Part shown: positions 40,801-51,500 of the stretch, one piece after another
Position numbering within the stretch: the stretch's first letter is position 1
How the letters are laid out: the number at the start of each line of letters is the position of its first letter
Origin: Mansonella perstans
Taxonomy: Eukaryota; Nematoda; Chromadorea; Rhabditida; Onchocercidae
DNA: 64,000 bases
Direction of reading: 5' to 3'
NCBI GenBank assembly: GCA_037074765.1
Contig: JBAMDO010000567.1
Span: 602,736-666,735 of the forward strand
Notes under the pieces: model-generated
What the model saw: only the letters and a program-made list of their open reading frames with translations
Told to the model about the DNA's origin: nothing
Databases searched by the model: none
Translations under genes and position numbers: made by a program

Positions 40801-43800
40801 AATTTTCAATTAAATTTCCTTTAGCATCATCAAGATAACTAATATTGACTTCTGCCACCATATATGGATGTGGATTGAGAATATCGAAAGTTAAAACAGT
40901 GACTGAATTGTCATCAATATCCTCGATTGTAATCCACGGAAATAACGTTATAAACAAGATACCAAAAATATCATGATGGTATAAGCGCAGATTATTTTCA
41001 ATAATCCATTTTGACATTTCCACTGGACAAGGTGCAGTGGCTAAAAAAATCAAATTTCTGACTTATAATTCTAAACTGCTTAACTCATCTAATAATCACC
41101 TTTAAAACTATTTATTAGATCACTTATGATCGGTAAAATATTATCCAATTTGTTCAACTTGCTATTAGTTTACTGTGTTGACCCAAACTGTATGAGCTGT
41201 TTTGCATTTTCATTACTAAGAAACCTCTGTCTGGGGTAAAACAAAAATACCGTTAAAAGCTGGTACGTATCCATACATTTTTTCACTTCCACCGAATATA
41301 AAAAGCAAATAGCGACTTTTTGATTCCAAACAATGTAATCCAAGCTCTAACCTTCTTGACCTTCTTGTATTGATTTTATGCCGGTAATATAACGAAATGG
41401 ATTCTCGAAACGTTGGATATATTCAACGTCTAATTCTTTCCCATCCAACAGGAAAGTATCCGATTGTCGTGGAACATCATAAAGCTGAAACAACGGGTCA
41501 TGAAATATGCAAGGCATTAATCAAATGCATGCTTGGACTATGTCAGAATTTACCTTTGCTAATTACTTAAATTGATCTTGACGATCAATTTAATATTCCA
41601 TTTTTTTCTAAACAATCACTAAAATTTGAACCAAAGGAACTTCGTCATTATGATTTCTGCTTTGAGTTCTTGTTAAAGTTGGATTTGCAAAAATACTAAC
41701 AAATAAGCGTTCACTTTCATTCTTAAAAATAAAAAACATTCGTCCGATTAGGTATTGCAGGTAGACTGGTATAATATCCAGAAATAAGCCAAGATTTTGA
41801 TAAATTTCAAAACGAAATAGTTGAAATAGAATGTTACTGAAAGACAAAATAACAATTGCATAGACAGGATTCTTTTTTACTTGTCGAATTAATTATTTGT
41901 TCTCTATTAAGTCATTGCTTTTCCCTGACAAATAGATTGATTCATAAAATTTAATTATCGATATTACCAAACTAAATGATTTCATCAGTTTTGGAAGAAT
42001 CTGCAAGCATTGAAATCACTATACAACAATTTTGGCATTCCTTCAACTTTTCATCTACTGATTATCAGTACATAAGCTGATTTATTTTTGTAAGGAACCG
42101 TTTTTACTGAAATGTATCAAATTCTTATAGATCCGAGTAAATGGCGAAAGGTTTCCGTCGTATAGTACTTAGTAACATTATGATGAAGAGAGGAAGAAAT
42201 AGAAAATAATAGAGCCGGATTTAACAAAAGTAAGCCTTGAAATGTAGCCAGTGATTGCGCCATTGGCATGATGATTCCATTCCATAGCAACGTCATCGAC
42301 TATCACGTTAAATCTAAGGTCAATTGACTTCGTACTATTGGGACGAAATATAACAACAGTGAAGGGTTGACAATTCTCCATTGGTGCTGCTAACAAGAAT
42401 TGAGTTCGGTAATTCTTTGAAGAATCTAAAGGAGCAAAATGAGCATAAAAATCATCCCGAAGTGTCATTTGAAAATAAGCTGCAAACACTATTCAATATG
42501 TTCAGCTAACCAAAAGGAAATTCAAAACTTCGTTTGTCACAAGAAATAAATTTCAAAAGAAATTGGAATTTAAATTTAAAAATGTAGGAAAATCGATCCT
42601 TTTGTTTCTTCTAATAATTCAATTCTTTCATTCCTTCTAAAATTAGCATAGCATCAAATGATATCTTGTTTTACTCTTCAATATTAGTTTGTATTTATCC
42701 AATTAATTAACAATTTCAAATTATTATATACAAGAAATATGAAATACCTTCATCCGGTAATGGCACAAGTATCGTACAAGCAAGGCTTTCATAGGGGATT
42801 CGTTTCGAATGTGTTCTTATCGATAGCAGAATCAAAAATGGTGATGTGTCCCATATGCGTATTGTAGAAGGATTATTAATCGAACTATTGTAAGTATAAG
42901 TTCTTGATCCACGATAAAACTAAAGATAAAAATGAAAAACAAGAAGAAAACATTGACATAAACAATTTCAATAGATTAAATTAAAATGAAATAAATGAAA
43001 TTCCATAATTAGTGAAATCATTTGCTGTCATTACATTCAAACGATCTCCTCTTTCAGGATTTAGTCTTTCAGGTATAATATAATTTTATATATAAAATAT
43101 AAAATTATATTTCACCGTTTTTCATCTTTACCTTTAAATCGTTTTTTTGCAATCAATTTTTCGCTTTTTCATCACAAACTGTAATTTTAGTCTTACTCGT
43201 AAAGTGTGGCTGATTCGTTGTGAACCATTCCTTGTAATAACTGTAATGTTTATATGTGAGTCGGCGATTGTTGGTATGAAATAAGCTGTGAATATGTTGC
43301 TGAACATAAATGGTGCAATCGAAAATGAATATCGATTTCCAGACATTGCAATCGGCAAAACTACAAAAAAAAATATTGAAATTGGGCACAAAAAAGAAGT
43401 GAAATTATCCCAGCGATGATCTGGAATTCAGTTATTCTTAAAATTCAGTTATTTTTAATCACTTCCACTGTTGTCGTTAGTAGCATTACTGGAAATGTTT
43501 CTCAGATTTTTGTTCTTTTTTTTAAAAAAAAGCTGTTCTTTATTTAAAAATAAGCAAATTTATATTTTATTAGTACATTTGCCAAATTCTATTAATTAGT
43601 ATTACTGCTAATGTTATTAGTATTCCTGCTAAGGTTAACGTAATAGCTGTATTTTTTGAATTACTATCTCAGTTTTCTGCTAAATATTTCATTTCTCAAG
43701 AAAACATTCATTTGAATTTGAACGTTCATCTGACCTAAATCGCAGTTTTACATATTTTTTGACAATTATTCATGAAAGATAATCATTGCAACATATATTG

Positions 43801-44166
43801 ATTCAAAGTAACTCTACTAGGCATTAAAGTTGAAAAGGTTCCATCTTTCCGGTAAATGAAACTAACGGAATATGAAGAATGTTGTCAAGTTTAAACTAAT
43901 TGTAATGACAATGATACTATTTCAAGATTCTGTGATATCTGTGCTATCATAATGCTTCGGGATGTCTCGGCCATACTAAGCCATGTTATCATAACGAGCT
44001 TTTATTAATGCAGGGCTCTTAACATAAATGTTTTCTCAGTATATAAATGTTTTCTCAGTTCATCAATTTATCAGATGTTGAATACTTTTCACTTTTCATT
44101 TCGTCAATTTCAAAAGCATTACTTACATATTGCAAAGTAAGTGAGCATTGCAAGACTTCCAAGCAT
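37871..44166 (-). CDS. Large secreted protein with repeats resembling the IgGFc-binding-protein N-terminal domain
   Basis: Thirteen exons in continuous phase (44127-44166, 43197-43360, 42748-42919, 42236-42488, 41632-41836, 41352-41484, 40769-41040, 40396-40555, 40077-40243, 39698-39869, 38894-38949, 38212-38437, 37871-38052) give 733 aa. The N-terminus is a signal peptide by either of two starts: MLGSLAMLTYFAIFLPIAMS from 44166, or MCPISIFFFVVLPIAMSG from 43391, both joining the same frame. A unit recurs: LPIAMSGNRYSFSI (about 15-28) and LPLRMANRKYSFSL (about 465). It is tied to patches like TSPFLILLSIRTHS, SSVPVSIIQSYSSAD and DNPFQVIVNMQN followed by a Cys/Pro-rich strand. This alternation resembles the IgGFc-binding N-terminal domain found in many nematode secreted proteins; that is inference from pattern. 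The C-terminal 60 residues are charged (KKSAGKVRLESSLKRLL). Intron 4 is modelled as GC-AG, the only phase-consistent join found there. Confidence 0.6.
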
Positions 44167-44986
44167 AGTATAAATTAATGATATCGAAATGCAAATGAAA
44201 CTTCGGCTAAAATTTCAACTCTGTTATTAATTTATCTGCTCAAATAACTTTTACTCGTCGTTAATTTTTCCTAAAGTTTCTACTAAAATGTTCGTTTTGA
44301 GAAGAATTGGCTTGATTTTGTTTGATTAATTTTCAATCATATTTTCATACTTTATTTGTCAAATTTATGTATCAGAATAATAATTAATTAGTAATTAATC
44401 TTTACTATTCCAGTCAAAACAATGAGTTTATAGCAATTTTCTCAATTGCTTTTCACTGTTGAAATAGACGATCAAAGTAGGACAAGCAAAAAAAGTTTCA
44501 CTTGAACGCATACAATTGATAGTATCACTGAGAAGAAAATGAAAAGCAGCCGATTAATGAAGTGTGAAGTGATAATGAAACTCACGATGCTAATAATTGC
44601 CCTTTTGTAAATTAACTGAAATATTTTATTTCAGCAAAATGTTGGTGACAATAGCGGTGACAACTCGCTGTCACATGTACTTTTTTCAACAGCAATAAAA
44701 TTCTTCAAATTATAAAACGACACAGGTTTCTGATGCATGTTTTGACTGAATTTTTCTTGTTTTTGTCAGTTTCTTTCAATTTTTCCTATTTTCGTTTTTT
44801 TTATCACTAATTACAAAAACAAACTAAACCATGAAAAATCACCAGGACATCATGCATAGCGATAACAGGAATTTTACCAATTACACTTTTGTTCCAAGAT
44901 CTTTTTGAGTATCAGAAATTTAAGGAATGCCTTCAATTTAGACATAACTTCCGCAAATTCGAAGATTCAAATTCAAATTCGAAGGA

Positions 44987-45077
44987 TATAGTTGTAATGA
45001 TGGGATGGATATAGTTATAATGATGGGATGAATATAGTTGTAATGATGGGATGGATATAGTTGTAATGATGGCAACT
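44987..45077. repeat. 23-bp minisatellite, about four copies
   Basis: Unit gatatagttgtaatgatggg plus atg (23 nt). Copies differ at only one or two positions. It is the third array in this window with a 23-nt period, and its sequence is unrelated to the other two. Confidence 0.9.
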
Positions 45078-45125
45078 ATTCTTCATGATCCCTTTCATAA
45101 TCTCTTAAATTGCTCTTCGTTAAAA

Positions 45126-45216
45126 TTAGTGACCCTTGTCCAGCAATCGATTTAAAGTTAGTGACCCTTGTCCATCAATCGATTTAAAGTTAGTGACCCT
45201 CGTCCAGCAATCGATA
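45126..45216. repeat. 32-bp tandem repeat, three copies
   Basis: ttagtgacccttgtccagca followed by atcgatttaaag recurs at 45126, 45158 and 45190, an exact 32-nt period with one or two substitutions. Each unit contains ATCGAT and TTTAAA palindromes. Confidence 0.9.
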
Positions 45217-45799
45217 GTCCATCTGGAGATTTGACTGTTTTATAGAAGAAATAATTGGATGGGATCGTGGATTTTCACATGGAGATGATGGTTTCTGTAC
45301 CTGTTGTTCCTTCAACAGGTATCAGGAAACATTTCGACTTCTGGGGTAGCTTACCCTGAAGTATGTAGCGTAATTGCTTATAGTAGTATTGAAATTTCTC
45401 CATTCGATTTAAATGAAATTTAGTTCTTTGAATTTATCAGTACTTAACTGCAGAATGATTGTATGAATTAAATTATTTTCAAATGTTTAAATATAAATCA
45501 AGTATTTGAATATATTATTTTCTTTCCATTTTTTGTTCATATTTCAATGGAATGTATTTGAAAGTTGTAAAATGTGTTGTGTGCGCTTGCATGTATCATA
45601 TTTTGCAGCATAAACAATTATGCGAGCGCTTTCATTGCAAATTTAAAAAAGAAATAAATTTAAGAATGAAGCAATTCAGATCATGAATCAATTATCAAAT
45701 CAGATTGAAAGTAATAAGCAAAACTTCAAAAAATGTATGTAGCAAAAAAATATACATTATGCTAATAAAATTTTTTTTCATAGATTACTTTTTTTCCGA

Positions 45800-47787
45800 A
45801 TGGATTCATTTGAAAGTTTGGAACAGGAAGCATTGCTTGCAATAGTGGACAAATATTGCTCGAAATCAGTCTACAATCCTTTCGAATCAAATAGCAAAAA
45901 ATATGACGCTACGATTATCAACGAAAAAGTAAATTCTTTGTTTGGTTTTCAATTATTTTTATCAGTCTTTTAAAACTGATTAGTGAATAGCGGAGGGTTT
46001 TGCCAATAATTTCCCATATGCGAAACATATGTTGATTGATCATAGCCGAACTAAGTGTTATGGTCAAATAGGATTCGAAATTTTTAGTTTTAATACGTCA
46101 ACAACGGTCAAAGCTCTTAATCATTGCATCAAAAGTACTTTTGTATTTCAAAGCATTTTGTTTCAGAGGATTATTGATAAACTGATTGATCTTTATCCTG
46201 ATTCTATTGCTCCACAATCCGTTGCAATATTTGATGCATTAATTTATAAAATGAGTGCTCCGTACAGGTTGCTAAATTTTATAATTTTTGTATAAATGAG
46301 CAATGTCTTAAAAATGAAATTTAATTTGTTCATTATTCTTTTAAATTAAAACTGTTGTTTAGAAGCTTAGGGATTACCAAGTCCTTTCATATGTCACACT
46401 ACAAAGCTAATATTAGTCATTTTTAGACATGCCAAATTTTGGAGATTCACTCGTCGTGTCGCAAAAGAATTAAATAAATTGAATGCCCTGAAACTCAAAA
46501 AATATTTGAAAAAAATCTCGAAGGTACTTTGTTGTTTAAAAATTTATAAAATTTTCAATATAAAATTCCAATTTTAATCTTTACCCGGCGTTTGGCTTTG
46601 CGTCAGCATTGTTGGCTTTGTTTACCATGATACTAGAAAATTTTGATTTCCTTATTGTAATGATGAAAATTCAACAGAGACCATTGCTGAGAAAATAACT
46701 GTATAGATTCTGTGTTTGAGCATAGCCTTTCTTTATTTTAATATTAAAATTAGCGAACAAAATAAGTGGTTCTGCATTTTAAAGTAAACTTCCTTTTTAT
46801 TTTTTTTAAATCCTTTATATTTTTCACGTAGTGCATTCGTTCAGTCAGTCATATATTTTCAGTTTATAAATCCCAGAAAGTACCTAAAATTGCTTATAGG
46901 ATATGTTGAAGTCAGAGATGTATTACAGTTTGAATGTTTGTGCAAAACGGTACATAGCAGCAATGCTAATATGCAGGGCAATTCGCACTTGTAGGCTTCG
47001 AAGGCTTTGTGAACAAGCTGCTTCACACTGTCTTCAGCATATACAAACCGGGCATCTGGTATGTTTTACGTGGGATGAATACGGACATTATCATGCTATA
47101 AAAGATGTTAAATAAATCGGCTCCATTTGTTTGTGAAGTTGGATTAGTAGTCTTTCATTTTTTGCTACTATCCTTTATTTATTAAGCTACTGCTATATAT
47201 TATAATAGCTAATACAATAATAGATATAATGTCACTGTTATTTATTATTGTTTTGCAAAATGAAAATTAAGAAATGCTTGATTTTTGTCATAGTTTTGGT
47301 TCCTTTTTAGTTGCAGTCAAATTTACTGCTTTTGGCATTGAATGCAGATGTTTATGATGCTCTCAAGAAGAATATGGCCAAAATAGTAGAATGTTACGAC
47401 TGTTTGCAACCATTTATTATTAATTCTAGGTATAAATTATGTTGTAGGCAGGTTTTAATAGTGTCTGTATGTCGCATTCGGGGCTTTTATTCTCTATATC
47501 TAGTTTTCAGTTATGATATCACAGAAAGATGGCCCTGAGAGATCACATAGGCTTGGAGTTTTCTCTTAATCTTTCTTTTTCGATTAGGTATTTCCCTTTT
47601 CAGTTTACTGCATGTCGGAAGATTGTTGGTGACAGCAAACAGTATGTTTCAAAGTAGCACATCTTTGATTTCATCGTTAAATTCCTTTCGTTTGATTGCC
47701 GGGATATGTGGTATTGAGGAAAGCGAATACACTACTGATTTCTATGCTTCCACTGATACGCCAAAGATGAGCAACCGGTATTTTTAG
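45800..47787 (+). CDS. Conserved-looking protein, possibly NEPRO (C3orf17)-like
   Basis: Six exons (45800-45928, 46167-46267, 46427-46523, 46900-47058, 47311-47429, 47604-47787) give 262 aa. The N-terminus is MDSFESLEQEALLAIVDKYC. A basic stretch follows (HAKFWRFTRRVAKEL, LKLKKYLKKISK), then a helical region with YIAAMLICRAIRTCRLRRLC, HCLQHIQTGHL, LLLLALNADVYDAL and VGRLLVTANSMFQ. There is no signal peptide or membrane segment. The arrangement of a basic N-terminal part followed by a helical region with a GHL-type loop recalls the nucleolar NEPRO family (linked to RNase MRP/P), but this is a weak resemblance and it could be another family. Exon 4 has two competing acceptors: the weaker TATAG at 46899 keeps the long frame, while a stronger TTTTCAG at 46862 shifts the frame to an early stop. 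An acceptor at 45781-45783 begins the 5' UTR exon. Confidence 0.6.
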
Positions 47788-48519
47788 ATTCCAAAAGAAA
47801 ATATATATGTATATATAAACTCAGTTTCACGGTTTTCATAAAGCCAATCATTTTAATTGATTTATTCATCAATATTTACAAAATCATTTGCCCCTGAAAA
47901 TCTTATCATAATTGTCATAATTGCTTTTTTTTTCTTTTTTAGTTAGCGACAGGGCCTTTTTACACAAGTCCAGTAATTCGACTTTTTTACGCAAGTCCAG
48001 TGATTGGTTGAAATGAATTTATGATTCATTGAAGTATCTTACATCACCCTATTTTATAACTGAGGATCAGCATCGCTGTTACGTATCGATGTTAGTTTCT
48101 CTCACGAAAAGAAAAGAAGAAAGAAAAAACGATTAATAAAATTTCTTTCAAATCGTGCTTTATGTAATGCCTGATTCATTTTGTGTATATACTGCTATCA
48201 ATAAAATTTTCGAGGTTTTGTTTTTTGTATATTCAAACACTTTTTTTGTAAAGTAAATTAGGTCTTGACATACATTTGTTATAGCACGTGCTCCAAATAC
48301 ATTGAATTTTGGTGATGATCCTGGACATAGGCTTCTCTGTTTGGTTTGAGATCAAGGTACAGTTGATAGAAGTTAATACTGTACTGATACGGAAGTTTGA
48401 CAAACAAGTAACCGGTCATCTATGTTTGATATAGTCAAAATAGAATATTGTCATTGATTTAAGAGATGATTGACAATTACTTTAATAAAAGTTTTCAAGT
48501 TTGAGACGTACTGCAAAAG
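47788..48519. other. Short intergenic region before sptl-1
   Basis: About 730 nt between two same-strand genes. It contains a duplicated 26-27 nt segment (cttttttac.caagtccagt type) at about 47956-48008. The spacing is larger than usual for a nematode operon (about 100-400 nt), so the two genes are probably transcribed separately. Confidence 0.45.
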
Positions 48520-51500
48520 ATGTCAACATATCATGGAGAAGACTATAACCACCATTCAAGTAATCGTCTCAGTAGTCATATTGCAACCTCTGTAAGTTTC
48601 TTACTAGATATTAATTAGGAGAGTTAATAGAAGCATTTTTTAGAAACAAGTTTGTATAGCAGTTTATATGTTACTTGTATTTCCGTTTATAAATATCATT
48701 ATATGAGATCTGATATAGATACGTTACTAACAACAATACAGTAATACGCATGTATGAGATCGATCGAAGTAAGCTTTAGCATTCCGTGTGAAAATTGAAA
48801 TTATCAACATTTTAATGAAAAGTTATGAGTTTTGAAAAGTTTGAGTTTTGTTAATTTCATGTGAAATATTTTTCCTTCATTACAGAGTTATAATCAATTG
48901 ATCACCGAAAGTATAATACTATCAGTAGTTATTTACGGCATAATCATTTTGAAGTTTCGAAAGCAGAAACATACATGCCTAACTGAACAGGCAACTTTTT
49001 AAAATTTTACATTATTTTTTTGTATTAAATTTTATTACATGTTAGATTTGGAATGCATCGTGTTCCTTGATATTGTTTAATAATTAGTAAAAATATTGTA
49101 GCAGAAAGATCGAATAATCGCAGAGTGGAAACCGGAGCCATTAGCACCAGAAATTCCTGCCGAACATTCAGCTCTACAAACACATTACTTTGATGGGTTG
49201 GGCATTTTTTCAACCAACTATCTATAGACTGTAGGTAAAATAAGCATTTATAAATTATATAAGTGTTTTCGCAAAATTTCAAAATGTTTTATTATTTTTC
49301 GTTAATTATGATTGAAATATATGGAGTAATTTATTTGCAGGAAAGTGAGCAAATTTGTCACTTACGATGGTAAGGAATACTTGAATTTGACGACAACGAA
49401 TTTTTTAGGATTGATTGGTGATAAAACGGTTGAGGTAATTGACAATTCTAATTTTTGAACTTTTCAAGGTAGTGGAAGGCAGTATATACTTCTGCAATCT
49501 TCAGTTGAAAATAGAGAGAGTTTGAAAATTTCATTGTTTTGTAGAAAGAGGCGAAAGAAGCGATATCAAAATATGGCGTTGGTTCATGCGGGCCACGTCA
49601 TTTTTATGGTACAGTGGATGTACATCTTACACTGGAAAAACAACTCGCCGAGTTTTTAGGATGTGAAGAAGCGGTACTGTATAGTTATGGTTTCGTAACT
49701 ATTTCCAGTGCTATACCATCATATGCAAAAAAAGGAGATGTCATTTTTGCTGATAAAGGTTATCTTTTATAGCTTTAAACAATCGTATTCTTTTTAGTCA
49801 TTCTCTACATACTAATTTTAGCCTTTATTTGTGGTTACAGTTTAAAATTGAAATTAAATCTTTATTATAAGTTTCAAACAGCTTTATTCCACGAAATAAT
49901 AAAATTTTCGAAATATATTAATGCAAACTGCGAAGAAAGGAAAAACATTGTTAGTTTATTGGCTAAAGGAAACGCTCCAAAATTCGGGCAGTTTGATGTA
50001 TATACTTAATTTTTACAATCTCAGTATGTTATATTAATAGCCACTCTTAATGAATTAGCGGTTATGAAGCTCTTTTGTTGTTTGCTCTAAATTTTAAAAT
50101 ATAATAATAAGTTGATGTTAGTAAACGACATGACTTTAGGAGTGAATTTTGCAATACAAGAGGGACTCAGAGCATCCAAAAGTCGTATCGAGTGGTTCAA
50201 TCACAATGATATCGACGATCTAGAGAGTTTACTAATGGAACAGGCTGAGCGGGACCGTAAAGTTCGTAATTCTTTTTTTTTGAAATACTGAAATTAATAC
50301 AGAAAATTCTGCAAATCTTTTTTGCATTTCCATGGCACTGATTTCCAAACTCATCGTTTGTTTATTTCATTTCCAAAACGTTTTCATTTTTTTTTGCAGT
50401 TTCCAAAGTTAGCATCAAAAACAAGACGATTTATGGTGGTTGAAGGACTTTACATGAATAGTGGTGACCTATGTCCTCTGCCTGAACTTATAGCTTTGAA
50501 ATGGAAATATAAAGTACGCATCTTCATCGACGAGTCATTGTCCATTGGTGTTATTGGCAAAACAGGAAGGGGTTTGTTTCTTTTCCACTATTAAATAGTG
50601 AATCATAAAATAATTTTGACAAGGATATTTTAACAACATTAGATTTTTCATTTCACTTTCTTTTGATCATTTTTGTTTTCTAAATCGAAATAATTGTAAG
50701 CAGGAAAAAAAAAGTATCGCCAGAAATTAAATGGGATTCTTCAGATGTCAAAAAAATGGATCTCTCTGTTAAAGAATTCCTTAATTTCTTTCTATTCTTT
50801 CAAGTTAAAATCTATCAGTAATTTTGTCGTTTGCTATTAATTGTTCAAACGCCACAGATCGTGTTTTGGCTTTTAATTGTGCAAACACAGATCGAGTTTT
50901 TACAACAACATCAATACTGATAGTTGACATAGCCCATGACATAATACCAAAATGCAAAATTAAAGTCATAAAATTACGTAAACACAATGATGAAAAAAAC
51001 ATATGTTCAGTTCATTTTAGCGAGTGTGGATCGAATGTTATACTTTATGATCCGTTTCTAAGATGTTGTCTTAGAACAGGATTCAAATATATTCACTTGG
51101 CTTGTAAGGAATGGAGTGTTTGAATTAAAAAAAAAAATTGTTTACAAATGATATTAGAATGTGTTTTTTTTATTAAACTTAGGCCTCTCAGTGGGGCATT
51201 GTCGAGATTTAAATTCGTTGAAATAATTTTGCAAATTTTGCTTCTCGAATTTCCAGACGCTTAAAAATGGAATGTTTTTTTTTCTTTTTTTTTTAATTTG
51301 AAACACTGCGTATGATGCTTTTTTGTGGGTTTGCTAGTAAAAACACCAGTAATATTTGCTCAATTTATGTGAATGAATCATATAACTTTTTAATTAATCA
51401 TTAATACAAATGATAATATTATTAAAATATAATTATGAGAAATAGTTGTACTTGGAGTACTTGACGCAGTGTTATTCTCAGCTTGATCTGTAAATGATAA

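Larger units (their letters stand above)
44167..45799. other. Intergenic region between two divergent genes
   Basis: About 1.6 kb between the start of the IgGFc-like gene (-) and that of the NEPRO-like gene (+), so it probably contains both promoters. It holds two short minisatellites and a 19-nt tandem duplication (ataaatgttttctcagt) near 44025-44060. No clear promoter motif was identified. Confidence 0.45.

Noticed and set aside
42060..42175. Minus-strand segment reading YYTTETFRHLLGSIR as an extra exon of the IgGFc-like gene
   Set aside because: No donor or phase allows it between exons 4 and 5; the direct GC-AG join closes in frame without it.
50824..51123. 99-codon plus-strand frame inside sptl-1 intron 7
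   Set aside because: Fairly mixed composition ([18 protein letters not shown]), but it lies in the intron, contains an internal near-repeat (NCSNATDRV / NCANTDRV) and has no splice phase fitting sptl-1; insufficient to call.
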